From contig JABGQM010000035.1 of NCBI GenBank assembly GCA_018648805.1, forward strand, positions 3,617-44,883: 41,267 nt of DNA, in the 5' to 3' direction. A program made the position numbers and the translations under genes. The stretch comes from Verrucomicrobiota bacterium (lineage in GTDB: Bacteria > Verrucomicrobiota > Kiritimatiellia > UBA8416 > JABMPJ01). The first letter of the stretch is position 1, and the number at the start of each line of letters is the position of its first letter. Of this stretch, positions 17,601 to 25,224 are shown in pieces. The notes beneath the pieces were generated by a model. That model searched no databases. It saw only the letters and a list, made by a program, of their open reading frames with translations, and had not been told where the DNA came from.

Positions 17601-19010
17601 GCCGGCGCATTGGACTACATGCGCATCTATTTCGAAGTGGCTGAGGACTTTGCCGCCCTGCCACCTGCACCGTTGATCAGTCCGGTCAAAGCGATGCCCG
17701 AAGTGCTGAAGATGGAACAAGAGCTGTTTGGGGACTGGAAGTCACGGGCGGAAGTCTACAAGGACCTGATGAGCCAGTCGACGATGAGCAGCAAGCTCCA
17801 GAGTCACAACGATCGGGTGGAAAATCGCTTCCGTCGATACGAATTGGGGGAAGACGAAAAGACCATAGCCGCGACCCTCGCGCTGCGGAAGAAGACAGAG
17901 CGGCTCGAAGCCGACATAGAGGCCAAACGTAAGACGTTGAAGACGGAATTCGATGGCCGCAAGAGGGCGCCTGCCACGCAGCAGGCGCCACGTCAGGAAA
18001 CGCAAAAGCGGATCAGTGAGCTGGACAAACAACTCCCCGCATTGCGTGAAGCGATACAGAAGGAGAAGGTTGATGCCGACGCCGCCTGGGAGGCGAAAGT
18101 CGCACGTATCAAGGCGTCGGAAGCCTATGCAGCGTATGAGAAAGATCTTCCCGTAGCTGAGGCTGAACGAAAGCGACAGGAGAAGATCAGCCGTGAAAGC
18201 GGAGAAGCAGCCAAGGTCATAGCGGAGGCGATCAAGAAAGAGGTCCAGGCCGCAAACCCCGGTGTTGATGAGCAGATCAAGGAGCTCGAGCGTAAGATCG
18301 CCGAGCGCAAAAGAGTGGTTCCTGCCGAACGCCACGTGGCGGATCCCAAGCTGCCGCAGCTGGAGAACAAGCTAGCCGAAACCAAGCGCACGATCGATGC
18401 CCTGGTAGCGGACCATTTGCTTGAGCACGAGGCATATATTGAGGCCGCGGTAAAAGCTCGTTATGCGCAAAGTCTGTCGCGCAACAAGCGCCGTGAGTCG
18501 CCGATCAAGCGTCCCAAGGAGGAGCCTGCCGCCCGCGCTGCGCATGACGCGGTTGTGGCAGAGATCAATGCGCTGAGGAAGCAAAGCCAGGGCAAGAGTA
18601 GCGGCGAGAGTTTCGAGGCGTATGCCCGCAAGAAGGTGGGGCCTATGGAGGAGGAGCTGGGCAACCTCAAGAAGGAGCTAACCGACACGCTGCGTAGGAA
18701 CGCGCTGAACTATCGGCCTGACGAGTATCGCGTGCATAAAGACTCGATCTACAAACGCAGGTGTCTCTCAGGTCGCCATAACCAGCTCTGGGAAAAAGGC
18801 GGCGAGCTGCTTGCGGGGCCGACCGCTCCGGATGACCTCGGTCAGCTGGAAGGTGCGATACGCGACCAGGGCCGCTGGCACACCACGTGTGATTGGGACA
18901 CCATGAACAAGTGGGAGAAAAAGTACGACACACTCAACCCCCGCCTGCAGGGCTGGCTTCGCCGCGCCAAACCCTATCGATATCCAAGGATGACCCCGCA
19001 CGATCTCTGA
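14625..19010 (+). CDS. Giant secreted HEXXH zincin-like protein with hexapeptide, LamG and coiled-coil regions
   Basis: About 1,461 residues. ATG 14625 lies 8 nt after AGGAGG (14611-14616) and overlaps the upstream stop. A weak signal peptide (YHLIVMNAAVCAQLCVAA) precedes an N-terminal unit with KVDWWPKRGIDIVP. A zincin-like domain holds H321-E-W-G-H325 and a possible third ligand E339 in GGGE, resembling a gluzincin; DUF6055- or M60-like families come to mind but I cannot verify. At about 680-760 are hexapeptide repeats (HPNGGGWVS, AYVGPGCMVIGGAQVLDNAS) forming a probable left-handed beta-helix. At about 800-1010 is a LamG/concanavalin-like domain (FDGKTQYAEAD, LRVEIDGRSAAVFVDDKKVA). The last ~430 residues are Glu/Lys/Arg-rich coiled coil. 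Clear paralogue of the protein at 20113-24156, which adds a PA14 domain. It probably acts on extracellular glycoprotein or wall material (inference). Confidence 0.85.
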   Translation: MTRYHLIVMNAAVCAQLCVAAPLQTESRKGHKTYDFFYDARYPGYRRSDVGVDKVSQEGDGDLKIYHKRKVDWWPKRGIDIVPLEDIPGAPLRTWTTKTDIPANYYMETLPRGQFKAHLVGFRGVGDRYPMDPKDPDSFHCPAVVLRLADGRKRIFLGKYFTPEDRQYIIKIYVKECERVAKTLLQDEYPPAGETAGFPLGEEHLYKPGRVRFDSQHFSVKSGAQSPTDRAASHWINVKKQAETQAMRNHYMTQLENFWAYMEYAGCHMRFWKSARMQKYTITPGGTMYDGYRVVGTERGGGGGGYGGCTTGGPWIEIVFHEWGHGMETAKILSLGGGETGADGCAIMANPAVVQKTGHQMLKPWKNLFHGAYPGTGGYEMLADNPNWGYATVPALLSLASDEDLTPMHILAHLGEERGIWAEGEGIRGMGDLMGQIGARFAELDCQQEYQLRGWYGSPKFSCLIPVDTDKSLYRCPPYEAPEPFGVNISRLVADKDATEITVDFRGQFDPETYSDWRACIVAVGQDSTCRYTPLWNKGKMTMNVEPGDRRYWLTVTATPSALLESACTLYQGAFAFRYPYEVVLSNCRPGRSLGLIAKDGAYKLGLYDRHRAHDLSLLPGEAAHKTFIESLRKVAAAAEQAMEDEGLLTKDVRSAKDDRRIATLRSRMARADMVLSDLGGHPHPNGGGWVSKTSFAAPSAYVGPGCMVIGGAQVLDNASLVNGAMAMGEGAVVKDHAKLSGKGAIIGLVEAGGYARVIRPIANHITPHMDKLSVKTTIAPVVPMRIKELSANGLFANYDCRRPETVLFEDCLKERKSGPFYLGFHTEGKEVFFDGLLVGKPGFEALGRADGALIFDGKTQYAEADAAVADLGAIRVVLRLRPASAKGAQTLFDFGSDSAHRFALVLRDGKPSLEWTVAGKSDKAAAPAPLKAGRWAELRVEIDGRSAAVFVDDKKVASKATAFRPADAYVPGLGRRNYVFRARDDAQPSYAAGALDYMRIYFEVAEDFAALPPAPLISPVKAMPEVLKMEQELFGDWKSRAEVYKDLMSQSTMSSKLQSHNDRVENRFRRYELGEDEKTIAATLALRKKTERLEADIEAKRKTLKTEFDGRKRAPATQQAPRQETQKRISELDKQLPALREAIQKEKVDADAAWEAKVARIKASEAYAAYEKDLPVAEAERKRQEKISRESGEAAKVIAEAIKKEVQAANPGVDEQIKELERKIAERKRVVPAERHVADPKLPQLENKLAETKRTIDALVADHLLEHEAYIEAAVKARYAQSLSRNKRRESPIKRPKEEPAARAAHDAVVAEINALRKQSQGKSSGESFEAYARKKVGPMEEELGNLKKELTDTLRRNALNYRPDEYRVHKDSIYKRRCLSGRHNQLWEKGGELLAGPTAPDDLGQLEGAIRDQGRWHTTCDWDTMNKWEKKYDTLNPRLQGWLRRAKPYRYPRMTPHDL

Positions 19011-19083
19011 TCACTTGTGGTGTTTGCAGCTCTTACCGACCTTCTTGTAGCCTGCGGTTGCGGGACGTTGAATTCACACTCAA

Positions 19084-19121
19084 CGAGGGGCTTACCATGC
19101 CCTACCTAATCAAGCCCCTCG
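19084..19121. terminator. Candidate hairpin between giant HEXXH gene and SGNH gene
   Basis: CGAGGGGCTT (19084-19093) and AAGCCCCTCG (19112-19121) form a perfect 10-bp stem with an 18-nt loop, 74 bp after the stop at 19010. A smaller stem, CGTTGA...TCAACG, lies just upstream and overlaps its left end. There is no U-run after the stem, so an intrinsic terminator is only one possibility; an attenuator or mRNA-stabilising hairpin is equally possible. The rest of 19011-19254 holds nothing else I can assign. Confidence 0.45.
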
Positions 19122-19254
19122 TCCCACCGCGTTCCCCCTGCAGTACCCGTAAGTCGGAAATGTGCCGCAAATCTACGGGACTGTACCCTTGGTGAGTCGC
19201 GAGGGCCGGTGCTATCTTAAGCCTGAGGCCTTAACTCGAGGAGGGATACAGACT

Positions 19255-20043
19255 ATGTTGATTCGAGATCACATACAAATCGCCGCCGTCAGAGTAACGT
19301 GGTGTCTTGCCGCCATGAGCCTGTCACTCGCGACGGCACAGGGCGCCGGGCAGCCAGCGGAACCGACGCCGTCGACGCCGACGCATCATGCCGTCACAGC
19401 GGCACCCAGGATTGACGGGTGGTGGTTCGCGCTACAGGCCGAAAGGATCGACCTGATGAAGAAGGGCGATATCGATCTGCTGATGGTGGGCGATTCGATC
19501 ACGCACAATTTCGCGAACGAAAAGGTTGGGCTGAAGGTGTGGGAGAAGCACTTCGTTCCGCTCAAGGCCATCAATCTCGGGGCTGGCGGCGATCGCACGC
19601 AGCACCTCTTGTGGCGTCTGAACCATCTGCCTGTAATGAAGAAAGCACCTAAAGGCGCGGTGGTCCTGATTGGCACCAACAACATGGGATGGGGCAGCGA
19701 TACACCGCAGCAGACCGGCGATGGCATCAAGGCGATTGTCATGAAATTGAAGGAAACCTATCCGGAAATGGACGTTCTGGTTCTGGGTGTGTTTCCGCGA
19801 CGACGCAAGCTTGATCATCCGCACCGCAAGCGAATCATCGAACTCAATGCCCTCCTGCCAGACCTGCTCAAGGGCATGCAGGGCGTGACGTTCATGGATA
19901 TTGGCCCCGCGTTTCTCGATGAGACCGGTTTCCTGTCTCCGGAGATGATGCCCGACACGACGCATCCCAGCGAGAAGGGTCACGAAGTGTGGACCGCAGC
20001 CATCATGCCTGAGCTGAAGAGAATGCTCGGTATCGATATATAG
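19255..20043 (+). CDS. Secreted SGNH/GDSL-family esterase
   Basis: 262 residues. ATG 19255 is fixed by AGGAGGG at 19239-19245. A signal peptide ends at about SLATAQG, then a Pro/Thr-rich linker. The SGNH blocks are all present: block I MVGDSITHNF with catalytic S81; block II NLGAGGDRT; block III LIGTNNMGWG; block V DTTHPSEKGH with D234 and H237. Spacing matches PAF-acetylhydrolase-like and carbohydrate acetylesterase members. Family knowledge: these often remove acetyl groups from polysaccharides, which fits a locus attacking a decorated glycan; the exact substrate cannot be read from the sequence. It sits between two giant HEXXH genes, 69 bp upstream of the second, and is probably in the same operon. 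Confidence 0.9.
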   Translation: MLIRDHIQIAAVRVTWCLAAMSLSLATAQGAGQPAEPTPSTPTHHAVTAAPRIDGWWFALQAERIDLMKKGDIDLLMVGDSITHNFANEKVGLKVWEKHFVPLKAINLGAGGDRTQHLLWRLNHLPVMKKAPKGAVVLIGTNNMGWGSDTPQQTGDGIKAIVMKLKETYPEMDVLVLGVFPRRRKLDHPHRKRIIELNALLPDLLKGMQGVTFMDIGPAFLDETGFLSPEMMPDTTHPSEKGHEVWTAAIMPELKRMLGIDI

Positions 20044-20112
20044 AGGCGGCTCCGGGCGATAGTGACGTTCAGGAGCGATCGGTTTCCAGAAAAAGGCCAC
20101 CAAGGAGCATCC

Positions 20113-23100
20113 ATGCATAAGGCTGCGTTGACCGTTCTCTCTCTCTTGGCGTGCCAGGCAGCGATCGCTGCGGATTATGATTTCTACGCCAACACGAGGT
20201 ACCCGGGCGCGAAGCTGCGGCCGGATGTTGAGCTGTACGACGTTAAGCAGCCCGGGGGCGGTGATCCGCTGACCTACGAGCGACGCGAGGTCGATTGGTG
20301 GCCACGCAAGGGCGTGGATATCATTGCGGTCAAGAAAGGGATGCCGCTTCGCACATGGACGTTGCGTGCCGGGCCTCTCAAGACAATCAGTGCTGGCGAC
20401 GTGAAGCCGGTGTTGGAGGAGATGGAGACGCTCGAGTCCAAGAAGAACACGGGTGATCGTTTCTTCCGCAGGATCAGGGGGTACCTATATCCGCCGGCAA
20501 GCGGCGAGTTCACGTTTGTGTTCGCTGCCGACGATCAGGGCTCGTTGTTCCTGAGCACGGATGAGAAACCGGAGAACAAGAAGCGGATTGCCTGGAATTC
20601 GGTATGGGCAAAACACAGACGCTGGAACATGTTCGCCTCGCAGACGTCTGAGAAGATTCTGTTGGAGGGCGGTAAACGTTACTACATCGAGGTCGTGCAC
20701 CAGGAACAATCCTTCGGCGACCACGTGTCGGTCGGCTGGCAGGGACCCAGCATTGACGCGATCACGATCATTGATGGCGAGTTTCTGTCAGGCATGGACG
20801 GCAAACGCGGCACGATCGTGGCCGAGCGCAAGACGACTCCAGTAGTCGGCAAACGCCAGGCCTGGTCGGCTCCCGGGAAGTTCGAGGCCCACCTCATCGG
20901 CTTCCGTGGTATGGGCAACACCATGACCAGCACCTTTGGCGGCGGCGACGGCGGTCCGCGTGAGCCTGGCGTAGTCCTGCGCCTGCCGGACGGGCGTAAG
21001 CGTTTCTTTGGCACCGGCACCTTCAGCCAGACTGACAAAACGTACATCATGGATCTCTACGTAAAGGAAATGAAGCGGATCAAGAAGGGGCTGGTCAAGA
21101 CGGAGTACATCAAGCGGCCGAACGCCACGTTCCCGAACAACGCCAAGCCCGGCGAGCTGGGCACGACGCACGTCGAGAGCGAGCATTTCGTCTGGATGTC
21201 CGGTAGTCAGGCGGGGAGCGACAGCGATCCCTGGATGAATGAGCTGGAGCCGGAGAAAGCCCAGTGGTACCGCGATGGCTCGATTGAGTGCGCGGAGTAC
21301 TTCTGGGCCTTGAACGAGTATGCCGGCCATCAGATGCCGTTCTGGGGCGCGAAGCCGTTCAAGTACCAGATCACGGTACCCGGTACGAAGCGCGATGGCT
21401 ACAAGGTTATTCCCGGCTATGCCGGCGGCGGCTACGGCGGCTGCGAGATCAAGGGTGCAGGAGGCGGTCCGTGGGCCGGTTCGCTGTTCCACGAATGGGG
21501 GCACGGCGCGAGGCCGGCCCCGCAATGGATAGGGACCGGTGAGGCCCTGTCGGATACATTTCAATCATTTGCCGATCCGGGTAACATGAAGGGCAACCAC
21601 CACATCGCCCGGCCTTGGCGCAATATCTTCAATGGCGATAGCGGCTATGGTTTCACCGTCTTCTACAACATGACCGGTGAGGATCCGAACTGGGGCTACG
21701 GCAACTTCGCCGCCATGCCCTTTGGTGAGGCAGAATGCGTGCTCATGACCATGGCGCGTACCGGCGAGCAGCGCGGGATGTTCAAGAACGGGATACGGGG
21801 ATTCGGCGACACGGTCGGTGAATACGGCGCGCGACTGACAACCTTTGACTGTGAGCTCGAAGCTATATACCGGCGTACCTACTTCGCGCCCACACGCAAC
21901 TGGCTCGAGACGGTCGACGCCGACAAGCGGATCTACCGCATCCCACTCGAGGAGGCACCTGAACCGTTCGGCATCAACATAACCCGGCTCGTGGCTGATA
22001 AGCAGGCAGACAAGATCGTTGTGGACTTCCGCGGCTTGCACGATCCCGAGCTCTACAGCGACTGGCGCGCCTGCATCATTGCCGTTTCGGCAGAGGGTTC
22101 CCGTCGCTACTCCCCGATGTGGAGCAAGGGGCAGATGTCATTGCGCCTTGAGCCGGGCGATCTGTCGCACTGGCTCAGCGTTGCGGCGACGCCAACCGCT
22201 CTTTACGCGGCCAAGAGCGGCGGACATCGCGGCGGCGTGGATAAGAGAAAGCTATACAGTGGGCGCCATTCGTATCGCTATCCGTGGTCGGTTCAGTTGA
22301 CCGGTGCGCGTCCTGGGTCCCCGCGTGAATGTCGCGCTGATATGGATGATGCCGATCTTCTCTACAAGGCGGTGGATTCGATACCTGCACCCCATGACAC
22401 CCCTGCTGGTGCGCGCCTGCTCAAGAAACTCCTTGCGTTGCGTGCCGCCCTGGACGAAGAGCGTGCCAAGCCCGGCCTGACGGACTCGCAGTCCTATACT
22501 ATCATGAATGTGTATGGTGAGGCACAGACTGAGATCGACCGCATGAGCAAGGGTGCGCGTCATCCCAACGGCGGTGGCTGGGTGCAGACCACGGCGAAGG
22601 TGGCCCCCACGGCTTATGTGGGCCCGAACGCCATGGTGCTGGATGGCGCTCACGTGTTGGACCACGCGATTATTGATGAGTTTGGTGTCGTGATGGGGAC
22701 GGCCGTGGTGTCCGGCCACGCAAGGGTTTGCGGACAGGGCGTGGTCAAAGACAAGGCGACGGCCGGTGGCTATACGCGCGTGTGGCAGACGGTTGGCGGG
22801 GAGGATGTCGCGACGGTCATGCCCAAACGGCCTGGCGCAAAGGACGTCCATAAGTTTGGCTTGTGGGCCAACTACGCAATGGATCGTGACGACAACACGA
22901 CACTCGAGGATTGGTACAGGTTCGCGTTTAGCGCCGACAGGGGTTATGCCGCGGACCTGACACCTGTGTTGAACGGCTACCTCTATGGCGAGCCCGAGTT
23001 CGTTATGGATGGCGAGCATGCCGGATTTCGCTTTGACGGCAAGACGCAACAGGGCGAGCTCTGTCCACGTGCGGCTGACTTGGGTGCGATCACTGTTGAT

Positions 23101-24156
23101 ATCGCGCTGAAGCCGGAAACTAAGGGTGGATACACAGTATTTGATTTCGGCTGTTCGGCGGACGACTGCCTTGTATTGAGTATTGCGCGAAACGGCAACC
23201 CCTCGCTGACAGCCAGCATTGGCGGCAAGACGGTTTTGAAACTGAGAGGCAAGAAGCCGCTCGCCACAGGCGCGTGGGCCAACCTTCGTGTTGAGATTGA
23301 TGGCAAGAAGGCTGTGCTGTGGGTGGATGGCAAGCAGGTTGGCGAGACATCGACGGCCTTCAGGCCGTGCGACGTGTTCCCGGGCGGAGGCGTGAAACGC
23401 AACACCGTGGGAGCCGCACGCGACGGGAAACGCCTCTTTGCCGGTGTGCTGGATCATGTGGTCATCTACCATGACGTGCACGAGGATTATGCAGGACTTC
23501 CAGAGCCCACGCTCGATTCGCCCGTGCGCCCGACTCCGGATTACATTGCTGCGTTGGCAAAGAAGTACGGCAATCTGAAGGCCCTGAATGCCAAGGCCCG
23601 CGCCCTGGAGGGGGAGTTGATGACCCCGTACAAGGACATGGAGAAGCAATCCAAAGCTCGCCAGCAGGAGATCATGGCTCGCAGCCCTGAGTATGTTCAG
23701 GCGGTGGCTGATCAGAAGGCGGCAGAAGAGGCCCTTGCGCAACGAAAGCGTGACCTGTATGTGGGCAAGGACACGGCCGACCTTGAGCGCAAGGTCGGCG
23801 AAGCAAAGGGCGCCGTGGTCGAGGCGGAGGAGGTCGCGTGGAAGGCGTACGGCCCCGAGCGGGGCTGGCTCTACAGCTTCAACAACCAGGGCTATCGCGG
23901 CTACTACAATACGGCCTACAACCACTACCTTGGCGGTCACGCCAAGGCTATTGTTGGTGGCGGCGAGATGCGCGAGGATACCAATTTTCTTGAGGCATTG
24001 GCAAAGGCCGTCTCAGGCGATGATCCTGGCTGGCGTACCAAAGTTGACTGGGATTGGCGGGTGAGAGAGGAGATCGATGGCAGCATCGCCGATGCGCCCC
24101 TGATGCAGAAATGGCTGGAACGTGTGCGCGGCCCGGTGATGAAAGAGAAACCTTGA
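20113..24156 (+). CDS. Giant secreted PA14 / HEXXH zincin-like / hexapeptide / LamG protein
   Basis: 1,347 residues. ATG 20113 follows AAGGAG at 20102-20107. The signal peptide is MHKAALTVLSLLACQAAIA. The N-terminal EVDWWPRKGVDI unit is shared with the protein at 14625. A PA14-like domain follows at about 110-230 (GYLYPPASGEFTFVFAADDQ, SLFLSTDEKPENKKRIA), absent from that paralogue. The zincin-like domain carries H460-E-W-G-H464 with E477 in GTGE as the likely third zinc ligand, and TTHVESEHFVWMSGSQ upstream. Hexapeptide repeats lie at about 815-900 (HPNGGGWVQTTAKV, AYVGPNAMVLDGAHVLDHA). A LamG domain is at about 935-1125 (FDGKTQQGELCP, LRVEIDGKKAVLWVDGKQVG), then a shorter coiled coil. The stop is overlapped by the TTG start of the next SUMF1 gene. 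Confidence 0.86.
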   Translation: MHKAALTVLSLLACQAAIAADYDFYANTRYPGAKLRPDVELYDVKQPGGGDPLTYERREVDWWPRKGVDIIAVKKGMPLRTWTLRAGPLKTISAGDVKPVLEEMETLESKKNTGDRFFRRIRGYLYPPASGEFTFVFAADDQGSLFLSTDEKPENKKRIAWNSVWAKHRRWNMFASQTSEKILLEGGKRYYIEVVHQEQSFGDHVSVGWQGPSIDAITIIDGEFLSGMDGKRGTIVAERKTTPVVGKRQAWSAPGKFEAHLIGFRGMGNTMTSTFGGGDGGPREPGVVLRLPDGRKRFFGTGTFSQTDKTYIMDLYVKEMKRIKKGLVKTEYIKRPNATFPNNAKPGELGTTHVESEHFVWMSGSQAGSDSDPWMNELEPEKAQWYRDGSIECAEYFWALNEYAGHQMPFWGAKPFKYQITVPGTKRDGYKVIPGYAGGGYGGCEIKGAGGGPWAGSLFHEWGHGARPAPQWIGTGEALSDTFQSFADPGNMKGNHHIARPWRNIFNGDSGYGFTVFYNMTGEDPNWGYGNFAAMPFGEAECVLMTMARTGEQRGMFKNGIRGFGDTVGEYGARLTTFDCELEAIYRRTYFAPTRNWLETVDADKRIYRIPLEEAPEPFGINITRLVADKQADKIVVDFRGLHDPELYSDWRACIIAVSAEGSRRYSPMWSKGQMSLRLEPGDLSHWLSVAATPTALYAAKSGGHRGGVDKRKLYSGRHSYRYPWSVQLTGARPGSPRECRADMDDADLLYKAVDSIPAPHDTPAGARLLKKLLALRAALDEERAKPGLTDSQSYTIMNVYGEAQTEIDRMSKGARHPNGGGWVQTTAKVAPTAYVGPNAMVLDGAHVLDHAIIDEFGVVMGTAVVSGHARVCGQGVVKDKATAGGYTRVWQTVGGEDVATVMPKRPGAKDVHKFGLWANYAMDRDDNTTLEDWYRFAFSADRGYAADLTPVLNGYLYGEPEFVMDGEHAGFRFDGKTQQGELCPRAADLGAITVDIALKPETKGGYTVFDFGCSADDCLVLSIARNGNPSLTASIGGKTVLKLRGKKPLATGAWANLRVEIDGKKAVLWVDGKQVGETSTAFRPCDVFPGGGVKRNTVGAARDGKRLFAGVLDHVVIYHDVHEDYAGLPEPTLDSPVRPTPDYIAALAKKYGNLKALNAKARALEGELMTPYKDMEKQSKARQQEIMARSPEYVQAVADQKAAEEALAQRKRDLYVGKDTADLERKVGEAKGAVVEAEEVAWKAYGPERGWLYSFNNQGYRGYYNTAYNHYLGGHAKAIVGGGEMREDTNFLEALAKAVSGDDPGWRTKVDWDWRVREEIDGSIADAPLMQKWLERVRGPVMKEKP

Positions 24157-25154
24157 AAGCATACCAAGCTACAATTGCAGTGATGGCGCTTCTCGCGTGC
24201 AGCACCGTGCGTGCCGATGACGCGCCGGCAATGAAGACCCTCACGGCCAAAGAGTGGATGGTGCCCGGCGTTGAGCTTGAGATGACGCTTATACCCGCGG
24301 GTGCTTTCACCATGGGCAGCCCGAAGGACGAAGCGCATCGGCGCGATGATGAGGCCCAGCACAAGGTCGAGATATCGAAGCCGTTCTACATGGGCGTCTA
24401 CGAAGTGACCCAGGGCCAATTCTACGAACTGATGATGCCGAAAGATTATGACTACAAGGCTTGGCAGTACAAGCGTGGCCCGGTCGCAGACGGCGCGGCC
24501 TATCACTTTCGGCCACGGCCCCATGGCATCATGTTCCACGACTCAGCGCTGGGCGGCCCGGTGCAGCTTGAGCATCCCATGGAATGCATTAGCTGGGAAC
24601 GGTCGCGTGAGTTCTGCCGGGAAATCACGGAGACCGAGCGCAAGGCCGGACGCTTGCCGGAAGGCTATGTCTACCGCCTGCCTACCGAGGCGGAATGGGA
24701 GTACGCCTGTCGTGCGGGCAGCACGAGTCCTTTCAATGTTGATATCGATCATACAAACATCAAGGAGTTGAAGAAGATCGCGTTCTTTGGCGGCAACGAC
24801 TGGTGGCAGACGCGTACCAGCAAGGGCGGCAACCATCGCCTGCCCAATGCGTGGGGTTTGTACGACATGCATGGCAATGTGTATGAGTGGTGTCTGGACT
24901 GGTACGGCGCGTATCCTTCGACCACCTCGACGAGCTCGGGGCAGGCAGGCTCAGGACAGGTGCCAAGGGATCCGATGGGTCCGGCGGAGGGTAAGGAGAA
25001 GGTCGTGCGTGGCGGGTGTTTCTACCTGGACGATGACAATGCGCCTATGTTCCTGCGCTCGGCGAGTCGCTACTGTGTGCCGCCGGACGTCGACTTCTAC
25101 GGCATCGTCGGCATGCGCCTTGTGCTCGCGCCGGTTGTTGTGGAGGCAAACTGA
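24153..25154 (+). CDS. Secreted SUMF1-domain protein with TTG start overlapping the upstream stop
   Basis: 333 residues if read from TTG 24153. This is the best start because it gives a full signal peptide (KAYQATIAVMALLACSTVRA) and makes a TTGA overlap with the previous stop; ATG 24183 would leave only a truncated signal. SUMF1 blocks: MTLIPAGAFTMGSPKDEAHR, FYMGVYEVTQGQFYEL, EHPMECISWERSREFC, YRLPTEAEWEYACRAGST, NAWGLYDMHGNVYEWCLDWY, VVRGGCF and GIVGMRLVL. The FGE cysteine pair is not present: one Cys lies inside RGGCF and the next in SRYCVPP, not at the usual spacing. It is very like the protein at 13621-14628, and each is overlapped with a giant HEXXH gene (there upstream of it, here downstream). 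Function unknown. Confidence 0.85.
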   Translation: MKAYQATIAVMALLACSTVRADDAPAMKTLTAKEWMVPGVELEMTLIPAGAFTMGSPKDEAHRRDDEAQHKVEISKPFYMGVYEVTQGQFYELMMPKDYDYKAWQYKRGPVADGAAYHFRPRPHGIMFHDSALGGPVQLEHPMECISWERSREFCREITETERKAGRLPEGYVYRLPTEAEWEYACRAGSTSPFNVDIDHTNIKELKKIAFFGGNDWWQTRTSKGGNHRLPNAWGLYDMHGNVYEWCLDWYGAYPSTTSTSSGQAGSGQVPRDPMGPAEGKEKVVRGGCFYLDDDNAPMFLRSASRYCVPPDVDFYGIVGMRLVLAPVVVEAN

Positions 25155-25224
25155 GAATATCAAGTATAGTGTAGTCTTTTGTCGTTATGTTTCGATCATC
25201 ACAGGGTTCAAAAGAGGGTATAGA

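Noticed and set aside
24787..25224. Extending the 1,884-residue protein upstream to 24787
   Set aside because: The extra sequence overlaps the SUMF1 gene in another frame and is low-complexity; ATG 25225 has a ribosome-binding site and an excellent signal peptide.
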